A DNA stretch of 64,000 nt, taken from Monilinia fructicola. Its lineage: Eukaryota > Ascomycota > Leotiomycetes > Helotiales > Sclerotiniaceae. Made by a program: the position numbers and the translations under genes. The notes under the pieces are model-generated. The model saw only the letters and a program-made list of their open reading frames with translations, had not been told where the DNA came from and did not search any database. Positions within the stretch are counted from its first letter, which is position 1. Each line of letters begins with the position of its first letter. Location: NCBI GenBank assembly GCA_008692225.1, contig VICG01000011.1:1593501-1657500 (forward strand). Reading direction: 5' to 3'. Shown here in pieces: positions 47,548 through 57,730 of this stretch.

Positions 47548-48822
47548 ATGTTCCGAACAACTCCACCAACTCTCTTTCGTCAACTGCCTGCTCTCCTCAA
47601 GTTTAAGCTTCATCAACCACTCCCCCTGACTCAACGCGAGTCTACACAATTACTCGAGCTCCTGACTACATCTTTCCGACAACAGCTCGACTCGGAGCAT
47701 GGGCCCTCAGATATTGGTCCTGGCACGAACCATGTTAAAGTCGATGCATCGCCATTACATAAACAACATGAAAATAGCAGAGCCAGGCGCCTTTCAGACT
47801 CGGGTCATAAGCATACGGATCGACATTTGAAATCCATTCTCACAAACCCTCTCTTTAGTCAACGCACGCAGAGGAGCGAGCCCGGATCTCCCCAGGACCC
47901 CATGGATACATTTGACCGAGCTGCGGCGCGTGGCATGATGACCTTGAACTATGCCAAAGCAATTCTGATTGCCAAAAAGAGACAACTCCAGTCTTCACAT
48001 GAAACATTGGAAGATAGCATGAAAAGATCGGGGGCTGGTCTCAAAATTCTGAAGTGGTTGACGTCGAGTGGTTTGACGCAGAATGCCCAGTTCTTGTTGC
48101 AAGACCCAAAATTTGGCGTTGTGCTATTTGAATTCATGCGTGCGGAAGGTTATGAGGAAGTGTACTGGGAATGGATCAACAAAGCCATCCATGACACCAA
48201 CGTCACGAGTACTGAATTACGTGGTCTGGCTCATCTGCTTTCCAGAATCGTGGAACTTACTTCCAGGCTTGAAGCCTCTTTTAACACGTCGATTTCCATC
48301 TTGCTCCGCGTAGCCGAAATGGCCAAAGACTTGGGGTTTGGAAGAATTCACAGCCTTCTTGTAGACCCTGGGCAGCATGTTTTAAACTCGATTCTGGAGT
48401 CCCCTCGACAAGTGCGAGCATCTACATCACTAGAATCTTTCATGACATTTCAACACATATTACCCGTGTGCAGCATGCATGATGTTGATCTGCACACGTT
48501 AGATATCTATTCTCCCTACCACCAATCTGCCAATCAGTTCTTAGATTTCCTTCGGCAACGGCCGTCTTTAAAAGAACCAGAGACCGAGGATCCCGGAAAG
48601 CCATCGGATCGCAAGGAGGCGAAGAAGATGGTTTCGATCTCTCTCATGGCCGCCAAGCTCCTACTCGAGCAAAAGCGAGTCAATGATGCCACCTGGATCA
48701 TGGAACGACTCCGCACGAATTATCCCAAGTTACTGGGGATCGAGGCAGACATGCAAGAACGAAAGGGCGAAGTCGACGAGGCATCGAGCATCCAAATGCT
48801 GGAGTCAATTAGCATAGCCTGA
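47548..48822 (+). CDS. Unidentified conserved-looking protein, probably mitochondrial
   Basis: Intronless 424-residue open frame. I do not recognise a named domain. The N-terminus has basic and hydroxylated residues with no acids for about 48 residues apart from one Glu (MFRTTPPTLFRQLPALLKFK), compatible with a mitochondrial presequence. The body is largely helical with repeat-like segments (KILKWLTSSG, ELRGLAHLLSRIV, LLRVAEMAKDLG) and a C-terminal block (KKMVSISLMAAKLLLEQKRVNDATWIMERLR) resembling helical-hairpin (TPR/Sel1-like) proteins. Balanced codon use, a good start context (CACCATGT) and length make it a real gene. It is an isolated gene between two repeat-rich stretches. Function unassigned. 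Confidence 0.8.
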   Translation: MFRTTPPTLFRQLPALLKFKLHQPLPLTQRESTQLLELLTTSFRQQLDSEHGPSDIGPGTNHVKVDASPLHKQHENSRARRLSDSGHKHTDRHLKSILTNPLFSQRTQRSEPGSPQDPMDTFDRAAARGMMTLNYAKAILIAKKRQLQSSHETLEDSMKRSGAGLKILKWLTSSGLTQNAQFLLQDPKFGVVLFEFMRAEGYEEVYWEWINKAIHDTNVTSTELRGLAHLLSRIVELTSRLEASFNTSISILLRVAEMAKDLGFGRIHSLLVDPGQHVLNSILESPRQVRASTSLESFMTFQHILPVCSMHDVDLHTLDIYSPYHQSANQFLDFLRQRPSLKEPETEDPGKPSDRKEAKKMVSISLMAAKLLLEQKRVNDATWIMERLRTNYPKLLGIEADMQERKGEVDEASSIQMLESISIA

Positions 48823-49103
48823 CGAATGACACCGCCGGCAAGCCGCCTCAATCCACCCGTGTATTTATACTACTGTATATGGCGTTCAAGACGGGCTATT
48901 CCCATGGATCTATAGGTTGCTGGATGGGCAGGATAAAGGAAGGCGGTAGCGATATTTCAGCAGCCACATTTGCAATCAGACTCAATCCAAGTCGATGATA
49001 ACCCAGGTCCTTCAACCGCTGCTCTGCAGCTAACATTCGGTAAGCACTCACTAGGCACCCTTTGTGTGAAATACAGTAAAAGGCATGTCGGATAAGATAA
49101 CAA

Positions 49104-49236
49104 GCCTCCACCCGAGAGACCTTGGACATGACAACAACACCTCCACCTGAGAGACCTTGGACATCACAAACCTCCACCTCAGAGACCTTGGACATGACAA
49201 CAAACCTCCACCTCAGAGACCTTGGACATTTCCATT
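49104..49236 (+). repeat. Minisatellite, unit about 29-38 bp (CCTCCACCTCAGAGACCTTG)
   Basis: Four tandem copies of CCTCCACC[CT][GC]AGAGACCTTGGACAT with spacers CACAA or GACAACAA(CA). It lies 280-410 bp after the preceding gene. The 114-codon frame on the other strand is an artefact of the repeat. Confidence 0.85.
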
Positions 49237-49507
49237 TCAAAAACCAGAGCTGAAATTGTGGCCTTCCAGACCTGCATACGAATTCACTCTAGAAAGAAAG
49301 GATCGTGGCTTGGCACACGATTTCGTTCATTGTATCGCACGCCCAGGCGGTAGACTGTGAACTTCATTCAGGCCATTCATTCATTCCGTGCCGTGCCATT
49401 CAAATCGCTTCCTGGGCCAGAGGCGGAAGAATGCAACGATCGTAGCAAATTTGATTGATAGTCTGATTATAATAAGTCTTTTTGTCCAAAATCCTCCTTC
49501 CTGCCTA

Positions 49508-49700
49508 TTGTTTATTGTCTATTGTCTATTGCCCATTACCCATTACCCATTACCCATTACCCATTCCCCATTCCCCATTCCCATTACCCATTACCCATTC
49601 CCTACTCCCCTCCCCCTCCCCCCACACACAAAGCATATTCATCAATACAGCGGTTCCCCGTGTCATTTCATTTCATTTCATTTCATTTCATATAATTAGC
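49508..49700 (+). repeat. Tandem arrays of TTGTCTA, CCCATTA/CCCATTC and TTTCA units
   Basis: A 7-bp array (TATTGTCTATTGTC then CCATTACCCATTACC...) runs from 49508 to about 49600, followed by pyrimidine-rich DNA and a TTTCA pentanucleotide array at 49668-49692. Confidence 0.8.
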
Positions 49701-49702
49701 TC

Positions 49703-49790
49703 TACGCCGGGATCAAAACCCACCGAAAACGGAATCCATCCATCCCAACACACCAGCGCATCCATCCAAGATGATAAACCATGCTCTCAT
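49703..49790 (+). mobile_element. Partial relic of the MITE family, less AT-biased than the full copies
   Basis: From CTCTACGCCGGGAT the segment follows the left part of MITE copy A (TCTATGCCGGGAT onward, then GAAAA[CT]GGAAT and the later ATCCAT block) with many positions that are C here and T or A in copy A, and one gap of about 7 bp. No right end is visible. A short and partial match, therefore tentative. Confidence 0.4.
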
Positions 49791-49916
49791 CATCGCACCA
49801 CTCCGTTCGTATGGAATGCGAAAACTAAAACTAACCGTCGAGTATGGATATTTAGACGCTTCCCATGGAAGTTGGGTCATGTATAATTATCTGACGAAAG
49901 AATTGGGACGATGTAC

Positions 49917-49959
49917 TGTATGTATGTATGTATGTATGTATGTATGTATGTATGTATGT
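49917..49959 (+). repeat. (GTAT)n tetranucleotide array
   Basis: About ten TATG units followed by the recurrent CCTAGGTA palindrome. Confidence 0.9.
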
Positions 49960-50663
49960 ACCTAGGTAGCTGGAGGTTACGGTTTTGTGGAGTGTGATCT
50001 CGGCTGGTGAGATTTACAACTATAACATAACAACCTTGGGATGGATATCAAGTGCGAGCTTTGAGTATGGCCGCTCGGGCCGAGCAATGATGGGACTTGT
50101 TGAAGGCTTGTTGATATTACCTAGGTATGTAACAATAGCTTTTTATAATCTTTGTAGCTTATGGATTCGAAAAATCTTAATTCATCAATTTGTTGTATCA
50201 TGTGATTATTATACTTGTACTATAGAAGGTTCAAAATGCAAAAATATGAACCTTAAATCTTAAAGTTTTTTTGTAATTAATTATAAGTATTCCGCGCGAA
50301 AAATTTAATTGATCGAATATTAATAAGCAAAAAACCTTAATTTTTAATGCTGACTTTCCGTTCTGTTTTCGGAGCTTAATTATTCCAAGTTTAATTATTC
50401 CGACCATTTCGGCCATTTCAAAGGTGGTTAACTATTTCGGTTATTCCATTCCAGCCATTCTATTCCGGCCATTGCATTCCGGCTATTTCATATAGGCCTA
50501 TTTTATTTCGAAATAATAAATAAATAATGAATAATAAATCTAAAGGTTTATTATAAAAATATAATAAAAGTTTAATATATTTTATATATAATTATAAATA
50601 TATTAAAAAAAAACTATAAAGCTTCTATATATATTTTAAATCTTATATTAAATAAAAAAAGTA

Positions 50664-50872
50664 AATAAATAGAATAAATAGAATAAATAGAATAAATAGA
50701 ATAAATAGAATAAATAGAATAAATAGAATAAATAGAATAAATAGAATAAATAGAATAAATAGAATAAATAGAATAAATAGAATAAATAGAATAAATAGAA
50801 TAAATAGAATAAATATAGAATAAATAGAATAAATAGAATAAATAGAATAAATAGAATAAATAGAATAAATTT
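50664..50872 (+). repeat. (TAGAATAAA)n 9-bp array
   Basis: More than 20 nearly perfect tandem copies of a nonamer, with one interrupted unit near 50813. Confidence 0.9.
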
Positions 50873-51065
50873 AAATTTATAAATAATTTATATTTTTAAA
50901 AAATTATAATATAAAGTAAATCTTTTTAAAACGGAAAAAAGAAATATAAAAATATAATATATTATTATAAAATACTTTATTTTTAAGTATAAATTTATAG
51001 AAAATAATATATCAATAATAATATTAGAATTAAAGAATTATATATTACTTAAAATTCATTCTTAG

Positions 51066-51066
<1 letters not shown>

Positions 51067-51156
<90 letters not shown>
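51067..51156 (+). repeat. (TTA)n array, left of palindrome centre
   Basis: About 30 TTA units directly left of the first inner MITE. Confidence 0.9.
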
Positions 51157-51158
<2 letters not shown>

Positions 51159-51159
51159 C

Positions 51160-51315
51160 TAGCACTTACGGAAAATAAATTTTTAGATTAGATGGATTTG
51201 TAGAATTTTATTACCTTTAAACGAAGTAAGGATTAAAGGTTTAAGGGCTAGTTTTCATTAAGTAATAAAATTCGAAGAATCTATAGTCTGAAAATTTATT
51301 TTTTACAAGTGTTAG
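51160..51315 (+). mobile_element. Small MITE, left inner copy
   Basis: About 155 bp with ends TAGCACTTACGGAAAATAAA and, at the right, the near reverse complement ending in AAGTGTTAG. Inverted relative to its neighbour at 51348-51501. Confidence 0.7.
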
Positions 51316-51347
51316 TTTTATAATATATTAGAGCTGATATATTGTAT

Positions 51348-51501
51348 TAGCACTTACGGAAAATAAATTTTTAGATTATGGATTCTTCGAATTTTATTAT
51401 TTAATGAAAACTAGTCTTTAAACCTTTAGTTTTTATTTCGTTTAAAGGTAATAAAATTCTACAAATCCATAATCTAAAAATTTATTTTCTATGAGTGCTA
51501 G
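51348..51501 (-). mobile_element. Small MITE, right inner copy (inverted)
   Basis: Begins TAGCACTTACGGAAAATAAA and ends TTTCTATGAGTGCTAG; the interior matches the left copy in reverse complement (ATGGATT..GAATTTTATTA blocks). Only about 32 bp separate the two copies. Confidence 0.7.
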
Positions 51502-51504
51502 TAT

Positions 51505-51511
<7 letters not shown>

Positions 51512-51597
<86 letters not shown>
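51512..51597 (+). repeat. (AAT)n array, right of palindrome centre
   Basis: About 28 AAT units with one interruption (near 51535), mirroring the TTA array on the left. Confidence 0.9.
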
Positions 51598-51598
<1 letters not shown>

Positions 51599-51948
51599 TA
51601 AAAAAAGAAATTATTTTTAAAATCCTTTACTATTATATATTTATTTTCTACTTTTTTAATTTTAATATAAATATATATTTTATAATTATATTCTATTATA
51701 TATTATATATTAATAATATTCTATTTTATTTTTATATCTCTTTTTATCTTTTTTTAATATATTTCTTATACTATTCTTTTAAATATATTTTTTATATTAT
51801 TCTTTTTTATTTTATTTATTTTATTTTTTACTCTTTTTCTCTTTAATTTAAATTTTAAATTTTATTAAAAAGCTTTATAGTTTTTATAAATTTCTTAATA
51901 TATTCTTAGTTATATATAAATTATACTTATCTTTATTTATTTTTTCTT

Positions 51949-52110
51949 ATTTATTATTTATTATTTATTATTTATTATTTATTATTTATTATTTATTATT
52001 TATTATTTATTATTTATTATTTATTATTTATTATTTATTTTTATTATTTATTATTTATTATTTATTATTTATTATTTATTATTTATTATTTATTATTTAT
52101 TATTTATTAT
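51949..52110 (+). repeat. (TTATTTA)n 7-bp array
   Basis: About 22 tandem heptamers with one imperfect unit near 52038. Confidence 0.9.
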
Positions 52111-52410
52111 TTATATTTAAGCCTATATAGGCCTATATATAGCTGAAATAGAATAGTCGGAATGGAATAAGCCGGAATAGAATGATCGGAATAAATAAGC
52201 TCCGAAGGTAGAACGGAAAGTCGGTATTAAAAATCAAGGTTTTTGCTTACTAATGTTCGACCAATTAGAATTTTCGCGGAATACTTATAACCAATCATAC
52301 AAGCCGCTAAGGATTTAAGGTTCATGTTTTTGCATTTTAAACCTCTTTATAATAGAAGTATAATAATTATATAACATAATAAATTAATAAACTAAGATTC
52401 TTTAAATCCA

Positions 52411-53170
52411 ATATCGATTTATTTCTCAACGAGTAAAAGTCTAATTAACTTGAAAATTATATATTTATAATATATGATTTATTAAATATTATTATTTATT
52501 TTGATATTATTTTATATATTGTTTTAATTTATAATATTACTATAATAGAGATATTTAGCTAGTTTTTATTTTTATTTTTATAGTTTATATAATAGGTATA
52601 ATCTATAAATATAGAATTTCTATTAAAAGACATTTAGCTAATTTAATACTTTTTAAATTATTATAAATATAAATAAAATAGTATATTTATATAAAAGATA
52701 TAGTTTTAAGATATTAAGGTATATATTCGTTCGTTAATTATATAATCAATTCTCTTTTTTCACTATAATAGGTTAATTTAATAAAAATAAAGCTTTACTT
52801 TATATTTATTAAAATAAATAAATAAATATAAAGTAAGTTGAAAGATTTTATAATTGCTCTTTTAGAATTCGTTTTAATAGTGGATTAATCGCTACTACGA
52901 ATTCCCTTATTCGAAACTTTTAATAATTACCTAAATATCTTTAATGTAATTATATACTTTTATATTCCTATTAGGATTTTACGTAATTTTGTTGGATTCA
53001 TCAGCTCCTAATTAATAAGACGTTTTAGAATATCTAATGAAAATTGTAGATGCTCTATACGAATGAGTAAGGTGAGTTATCCTGCATATGACGTTTGCCC
53101 TTCCTGACTGAGGACGATGTCACGATCATGTGAATATATGGGTATTACATATACATGCATTAGCTTGACT
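52411..53170. other. AT-rich, probably RIP-affected DNA
   Basis: TA-rich sequence with no open frame of note, continuing the composition of the foldback element up to about 53050. AAATAAATAAATA runs at 52806-52825. Sequence becomes normal after 53060. Confidence 0.55.
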
Positions 53171-53185
53171 GCCCTTGCAGATGGA

Positions 53186-53515
53186 TCAGGATGGATGGAT
53201 GGATGGATGGAGCCAAATTTCTTTGTTTTGTTCTTTTTTGTTCTGTTTTGTTTTATTCTCTAAACTTGCCTGGGTACCTAGGATTGGAAGGAAGGAAGGG
53301 AGGCAGGAAGGAAGGATCTCAATGATGATTAATCTTGAGACTGCAAATCACGTTGATGGGTGGTGGGTGGGTGAGTGAGTGAAGAAGGGGGTGGTCGGAG
53401 CAAAAGCATCACACTTTTATCCTGATTGGTTGGTTGGTTGGTTGGTGGAGGGGGGGAGGGAGAGAGGCTCTTTGATGGTTTCTTTGTGTGTGTGTGTGTG
53501 TGTGTGTGTGGATGT
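53186..53515 (+). repeat. Several short arrays: (GGAT)n, (GGAA)n, (GGTT)n, (GT)n
   Basis: GGAT at 53186-53209, GGAA-type at 53284-53316, GGTT at 53426-53443 and GT at 53485-53510. Open frames through them have no domain. Confidence 0.8.
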
Positions 53516-53799
53516 ATTATATGTATGGAGTTTTGTGTATTGATATATTTTTGCATGTTTAATATGTAGATAATATGTAGATGATATATTATTCCACAGC
53601 TCAATGAGACAAACGAACGAACGAATGAACGAATCTGCTTGGATGGCTGGGGGTTATGGGAGGACAAGACAGGACAGGACAGGATAGGACGATGGTGGCA
53701 CAACCTCGAAGCCATGCATTGATCCCTGTCGCTTCCCCGCAATTCAGATCTTGAGGGCGCAGCTGCGCGCAGGAGCTCTGGGAAGATTCTGCGGATGTG

Positions 53800-54012
53800 T
53801 GTTGAAGGAGGGTGAGGAAGAGGGGATTGGTGGGAAGGGGAGAGGAGAGGAGGGGATAAAGAAGAGGAAGGGGGTGAAGGGAATGAAGGGGATGAAAAAG
53901 AAGGGAAAGAAGGAGGAATGGGGAGGGGGAGGGAGAGGAGAGACGAGAAGGGATGAGAAGAAAGAAAGAAAGAAAAAGGGAGAGGAAAGAAGAGAAAAGG
54001 AAAGGAAGTGAA
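53800..54012 (+). repeat. Polypurine tract of about 210 bp
   Basis: The + strand is almost all G and A (GGGGAGAGGAGAGGAGGGG, GAAGGGAAAGAAGGAGG and so on) with only scattered T. Long homopurine-homopyrimidine DNA can form triplexes (H-DNA). The Lys/Glu/Gly-rich open frame at 53751-54011 is an artefact of this. Confidence 0.85.
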
Positions 54013-54233
54013 AGGAGATGGAAAAATAAGTAAATTAATTAGCGAATCAACGAATCATCGAATTAATAAATAGATAAATAAGAAATAAACATTTATGCCT
54101 CTGTTATTATATCGATGGATGATGATATTACATTATTCATTCCTCTTTGGGTCTTTTTTTTTTTTTTTTTTTTCTTTTTCTTTTCTTCTTCCTTCTTTCC
54201 CTTTCAAGTTTTCAATTGGTCGTCATCCATTCA

Positions 54234-54276
54234 TTCATCCATCCATCCATCCATCCATCCATCCATCCATCCATCC
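54234..54276 (+). repeat. (CATC)n tetranucleotide array
   Basis: About ten CATC units after a T-rich stretch with a run of 19 T. Confidence 0.9.
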
Positions 54277-54463
54277 CGTGTACTTCCATATGCCTGCCGT
54301 CTCGGAATTTACCCTGCCTTCCCCATCTTCCCTTTCGCTCCTTTCCTTCGTTGGGGAAAAATTTATACTGCTCCCATCCTAGAGCAGAGCCCGCCAGCCC
54401 GCCAAGCTTCTGCAGGTAGCGCGTCATACCCATACCCGCCAGACTCTCAATTTTATCTCTGCT

Positions 54464-54508
54464 TGACCTTTGACCTTTGACCTTTGACCTTTGACCTTTG
54501 ACCTTTGC
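54464..54508 (+). repeat. (TTTGACC)n heptanucleotide array
   Basis: Six tandem copies of CTTTGAC. Heptamers recur at 54877-54970. Confidence 0.9.
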
Positions 54509-54876
54509 CTTTGAATCCAACCCAAACAAACGTCTGTCTGTCAGTCTCCCGCCGTGGCCAATCGAGTCGGACCGTCTAACCTATTGCCTGTCAATTGTCT
54601 ATTGATTGTTGTGCATCCCTCCGTCAGCTTCCTTCTCCATTCAACTCGTTCTTGCACACATTCCGTTGGATGAAGGATTGAACGTTTACGTTTTGCTTGC
54701 GTGCCGTCATCTTTATTTGTTGATGCCAATTGTCGACCTGCCTACCTACTTGTGATTATTTGGGTATTCGGAGGATAATCGCATTGGAAGTTGAATACGA
54801 TCTGCGATATATCCGTCAATTGACAAAAGTCTATCTTTTCTTTGTCTTTTTCTTTCATATAACTTTGTGGAGGGAT

Positions 54877-54970
54877 TGACGATTGACGATTGACGATTGA
54901 AGATTGAAGATTGAAGATTGAAGATTGAAGATTGAAGATTGAAGATTGAAGTTTGAAGTTTGAAGTTTGA
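54877..54970 (+). repeat. (ATTGACG)(ATTGAAG)(TTTGAAG) heptanucleotide array in the 5' leader of the Hva1-TUDOR gene
   Basis: Thirteen or so consecutive 7-bp units grading from ATTGACG through ATTGAAG to TTTGAAG, ending 14 bp before the start codon at 54984. Length change here would alter the leader or promoter spacing of the gene. Confidence 0.85.
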
Positions 54971-54983
54971 AAAGGTGGGAAAT

Positions 54984-56462
54984 ATGTCAGACACCAATAA
55001 GGATAACAAGGTCGAGGAAGGTGATAAAGGTATGTGGTAACCTGGTTTCTTTCAATTCTTCCAACCCCCCGGAGATCAATGCACGATCCGGGTGGTTCTT
55101 TGATCCTCATGAAAGTGATCTGAGTCTGCGCATCTTCAACTTCGCGTGCGCTGCAAGGGGATGGACGAAAATCTTTTCATCAGGTTCAATTCACCAGCTT
55201 GCTGGCGCATCTTTCAATGCCTGGAGATCTCTTGCGCCGGCGCAAGCGATGGAATTTCGGTCAATTCTTCGATTGTGCTTCCTAAAGAGGTGGGAAGATA
55301 TCATGGCACATCACTTCACGTTACATCATATCCCTTGTTTGCGCAGCTCTCATCTTCCAAGCTATTCTTGACAGTGGCATTCTTTAATTTTCATCTCGGA
55401 TTGGGTCTCTGTTTCAATTTCACTTTCAATTTCAATCCTTTCTCAACATCTATACTGACAAATCCTTTGCGCGCAGTTTCCTGGAAATGGGGCAACGGAC
55501 ATCCGGATGGGACGGCGGCGGAAGTAAAGGCTGGAGAGGTGACGGTTACGAGTCATCGGGGTAATGAGATTAAGAAGACGGGGGATGAGAGTAACCCGGC
55601 GGTGCATGTTGAACGGAGTGGGAATGATGTTGTGAAGTTGGCTAGTGAGTTGGAGATTGAGGATAAGGGTGAGGGGGAGGGGGAGAAGGGGGAGAAGGTG
55701 GTTGATGATGACAAGGAAGAGGGGGGGGAAACCAATGATGACCCAAAGGAAGAGGAGGAGAAAGAAGAAACCAATGGTGGATCTAAGGATGAGGAGAAAG
55801 AAGAAACCAATGATAAATCTACGGAAGAGGAGAAAACCGAAACCAATGATAAATCTACAGAAGAGGAGGAAACCGAAACCAATGGTGATTCTAAGGAAAA
55901 GGAGGAAACCAATGATGAATCCAAGGACGAAGATACCAAGGAAGATGATGTTCAGATGGAAGATAGTGAGGACAAGGTCGAGGAAGAGAAATCCAAGGAA
56001 AATAGCGACACCAACGAAACTGTTGAAAGTGAGAAAAACGACAACACCGAGGAAGAGAATGATAATGTGGATGACAACAAGGATAATGATGTCGAGATGA
56101 TATCTGGAGAGGAGATCGAGGAGAAAAAAGACGAGGAACATGTCAATGGCAAAGAGGACAAGAAACATTCCAGCGATAAACCAACTAGATCAGAGACCAA
56201 ATCACAAGTTGGAGAGAAGCGCAAGAGGGATGAAACACCCGAATCGGATGAGGCAGAAGAAGAAGATGAGAGAGAAAGCAAGAAGCAAAAGACCAGTACC
56301 ACTTCCGACGTCACTGAGAACGGTACCGCTGAAAAGAAGAAGCCTGGTAGGCCAAAGGGTTCTTCGACCAGTGGTGCTCCTGCAAGGAGAGAAAAGAAAG
56401 TTCCTGCTGTTGGTCAAGCCCAAAGAAAAACGAGAAGTCAAGCGCGTAAGGAAGCTTCTTAG
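54984..56462 (+). CDS. Hva1-TUDOR domain protein with long acidic tail and AT-hook-like motif
   Basis: 343 residues. Exon 1 54984-55029 and exon 2 55477-56462, separated by a 447-nt intron, long for this genome. After splicing, residues 16-70 read VSWKWGNGHPDGTAAEVKAG then TSHRGNEIKKTGDESNPAVHVERSGNDVVKLASELE, the PF11160 Hva1_TUDOR family named after a hypervirulence-associated fungal protein. A very acidic Asp/Glu/Lys/Asn low-complexity region of about 190 residues follows, made of loose repeats (EETNDKSTEEE type). The tail is basic: KRKRDETPESDEAE, KKPGRPKGSS (AT-hook-like RP core), KTRSQARKEAS. This layout suggests a nuclear, chromatin-associated protein with a histone-chaperone-like acidic region; the function is inferred. 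The large antisense open frames over the acidic repeats are shadows. Confidence 0.88.
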
Positions 56463-57354
56463 ACGATTGGATATGTTGGGAGGAGTTTCTTATGATAGGA
56501 TGATTGGATACGAGTTTTCGGATGCTCAATCAACCGCTTGGGCTATATTGGGAAACATGGTGGTGGGTTCGGTGGTCATCTTGCATTTGACATCGCCTTG
56601 TACAGTACATAGGAATGGTCTTCGGAAGGAAAAGCCGCAGAAGCCGCACTCGACTGGACTGGGATTCTCGACATGCATCGAGAGGGTCACGCTGAAGGAA
56701 AGGAATGCAAGCAATGGGCAACGAAATATCTGCATACGAATGAAAGCAAATGCAACTGATCTTCGTCTTGGTGATGGAATATTGTGAGACCAAAATCATC
56801 AACGTGATGCTGATCACACTGAATTGTATCACGGTAACTAAGATATAAATCTCCTGGCCAATTCATTAACTCGACATTATTCTTCTCATGGCTTGTCGGG
56901 TAGGTGGGTAGGTAGGTGGGTGGGTACCCGGGTAGGTGAATGGATATATATATATATATGTATAGATAGATAGATAAATTGTATGGCGATACATTCATAC
57001 ATTCATACATTCATATATTCATACATACTTGTACATACATGTACATTTATACATTACAAACTTATCCTTCAATCCCTCCATCCCTCCATTCCTTTATTCC
57101 TTCATTCCATCATCCATCCCTCCTCCTCCTCCTCCTCATCTTCCCAAACAACCCAACCCAACAACAAACAAATCATCCATCCCAAAACACCAACCTTATA
57201 ATCATACAACATCCTTATTTACCTACCTACCTACCTACTTATAAGTATCACCTCCCTTCTTTTATTATCTGGATAATCAATTCACCTATTGATTTATCTG
57301 GGTGGTGTTTTACTCTTTGGTTTGATGGTTTGATGGCTTGTAAATGCAAAAATG
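56463..57354. other. Intergenic region with simple repeats
   Basis: Contains GGTAGGTGGG-type repeats at 56898-56940, TA runs at 56943-56958, (ATACATTC)n at 56988-57025, and CT-rich stretches with CCTC/TCCA units at 57070-57145. No supported gene; the preceding 3' untranslated region is expected near 56463-56800. Confidence 0.5.
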
Positions 57355-57610
57355 ATACTTGGCGTTGTTTTGGGTCAATGCCGGGCTAAAAATTAACTGA
57401 ACACGGAACTTATTTTAAAAAATTATAATAAATCAACAAATCAATTAAAAATTATAAATAATGCTTTATAGTATTATTAAGTTAAAAATAAACGTTTAAT
57501 ATATTTAAGTTCTTAAAAATGGAAGTTTTATAATATATATAAAAGAATTTAAAAGATATACTATTTTGTAGATTTTTAGCCCGGCATTGACCCAAAACAA
57601 CGCCAAGTAT
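57355..57610. mobile_element. MITE copy B (256 bp, terminal inverted repeats)
   Basis: Terminal inverted repeats match at 39 of 40 positions, starting ATACTTGGCGTTGTTTTGGG. The interior aligns with copy A at 46238-46492, for example the shared TATACTATTTTGTAGATTTT. TIRs are better preserved here than in copy A. Non-coding and AT-rich. Most likely a non-autonomous DNA transposon. Confidence 0.88.
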
Positions 57611-57664
57611 AGTTATTGCATTGTTCGTTGGGTTTGGATAGATGAATAGATGGATGGATTTGAG

Positions 57665-57730
57665 GGTGTAATGTAATGTAATGTAATGTAATGCAATGCA
57701 ATGAAATGTGATGCAATGAAATGTGATATA
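57665..57730 (+). repeat. (TAATG)/(CAATG) pentanucleotide array
   Basis: GTAAT/GCAAT pentamers repeated about ten times with drift to GAAATGTGAT units. Confidence 0.8.

Larger units (their letters stand above)
50160..52410. mobile_element. 2.25-kb AT-rich foldback (long inverted-repeat) element
   Basis: The outer arms are inverted copies: left about 50160-50510 and right about 52110-52410. Clear matching blocks are AATGCAAAAA[TC]ATGAACCTT, TATAAGTATTCCGCG, TTAATAAGCAAAAA-like and CTTTCCGTTCT, each found in reverse complement on the right. The centre holds two smaller inverted MITEs and four AT microsatellites placed nearly symmetrically. No transposase frame is visible. The extreme AT content and transition-type differences between arms suggest repeat-induced point mutation. 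It may be a foldback/MULE-like non-autonomous element or a transposon-derived palindrome. Confidence 0.7.

Noticed and set aside
49500..52110. CRISPR-like array
   Set aside because: The repeats are contiguous microsatellites without unique spacers, and the genome is fungal.
50160..52410. Centromere or telomere segment
   Set aside because: Only about 2.8 kb is AT-rich, no TTAGGG repeats are present, and normal genes flank it; a foldback element explains the structure better.
53751..54011. Lys/Glu/Gly-rich 86-codon gene
   Set aside because: It is the translation of the polypurine tract and has no coding features.
55443..56314. Large minus-strand hydrophobic frames opposite the Hva1-TUDOR gene
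   Set aside because: They are the complement of GA-rich acidic codons, which always reads as Phe/Leu/Ser/Val-rich; not transmembrane proteins.
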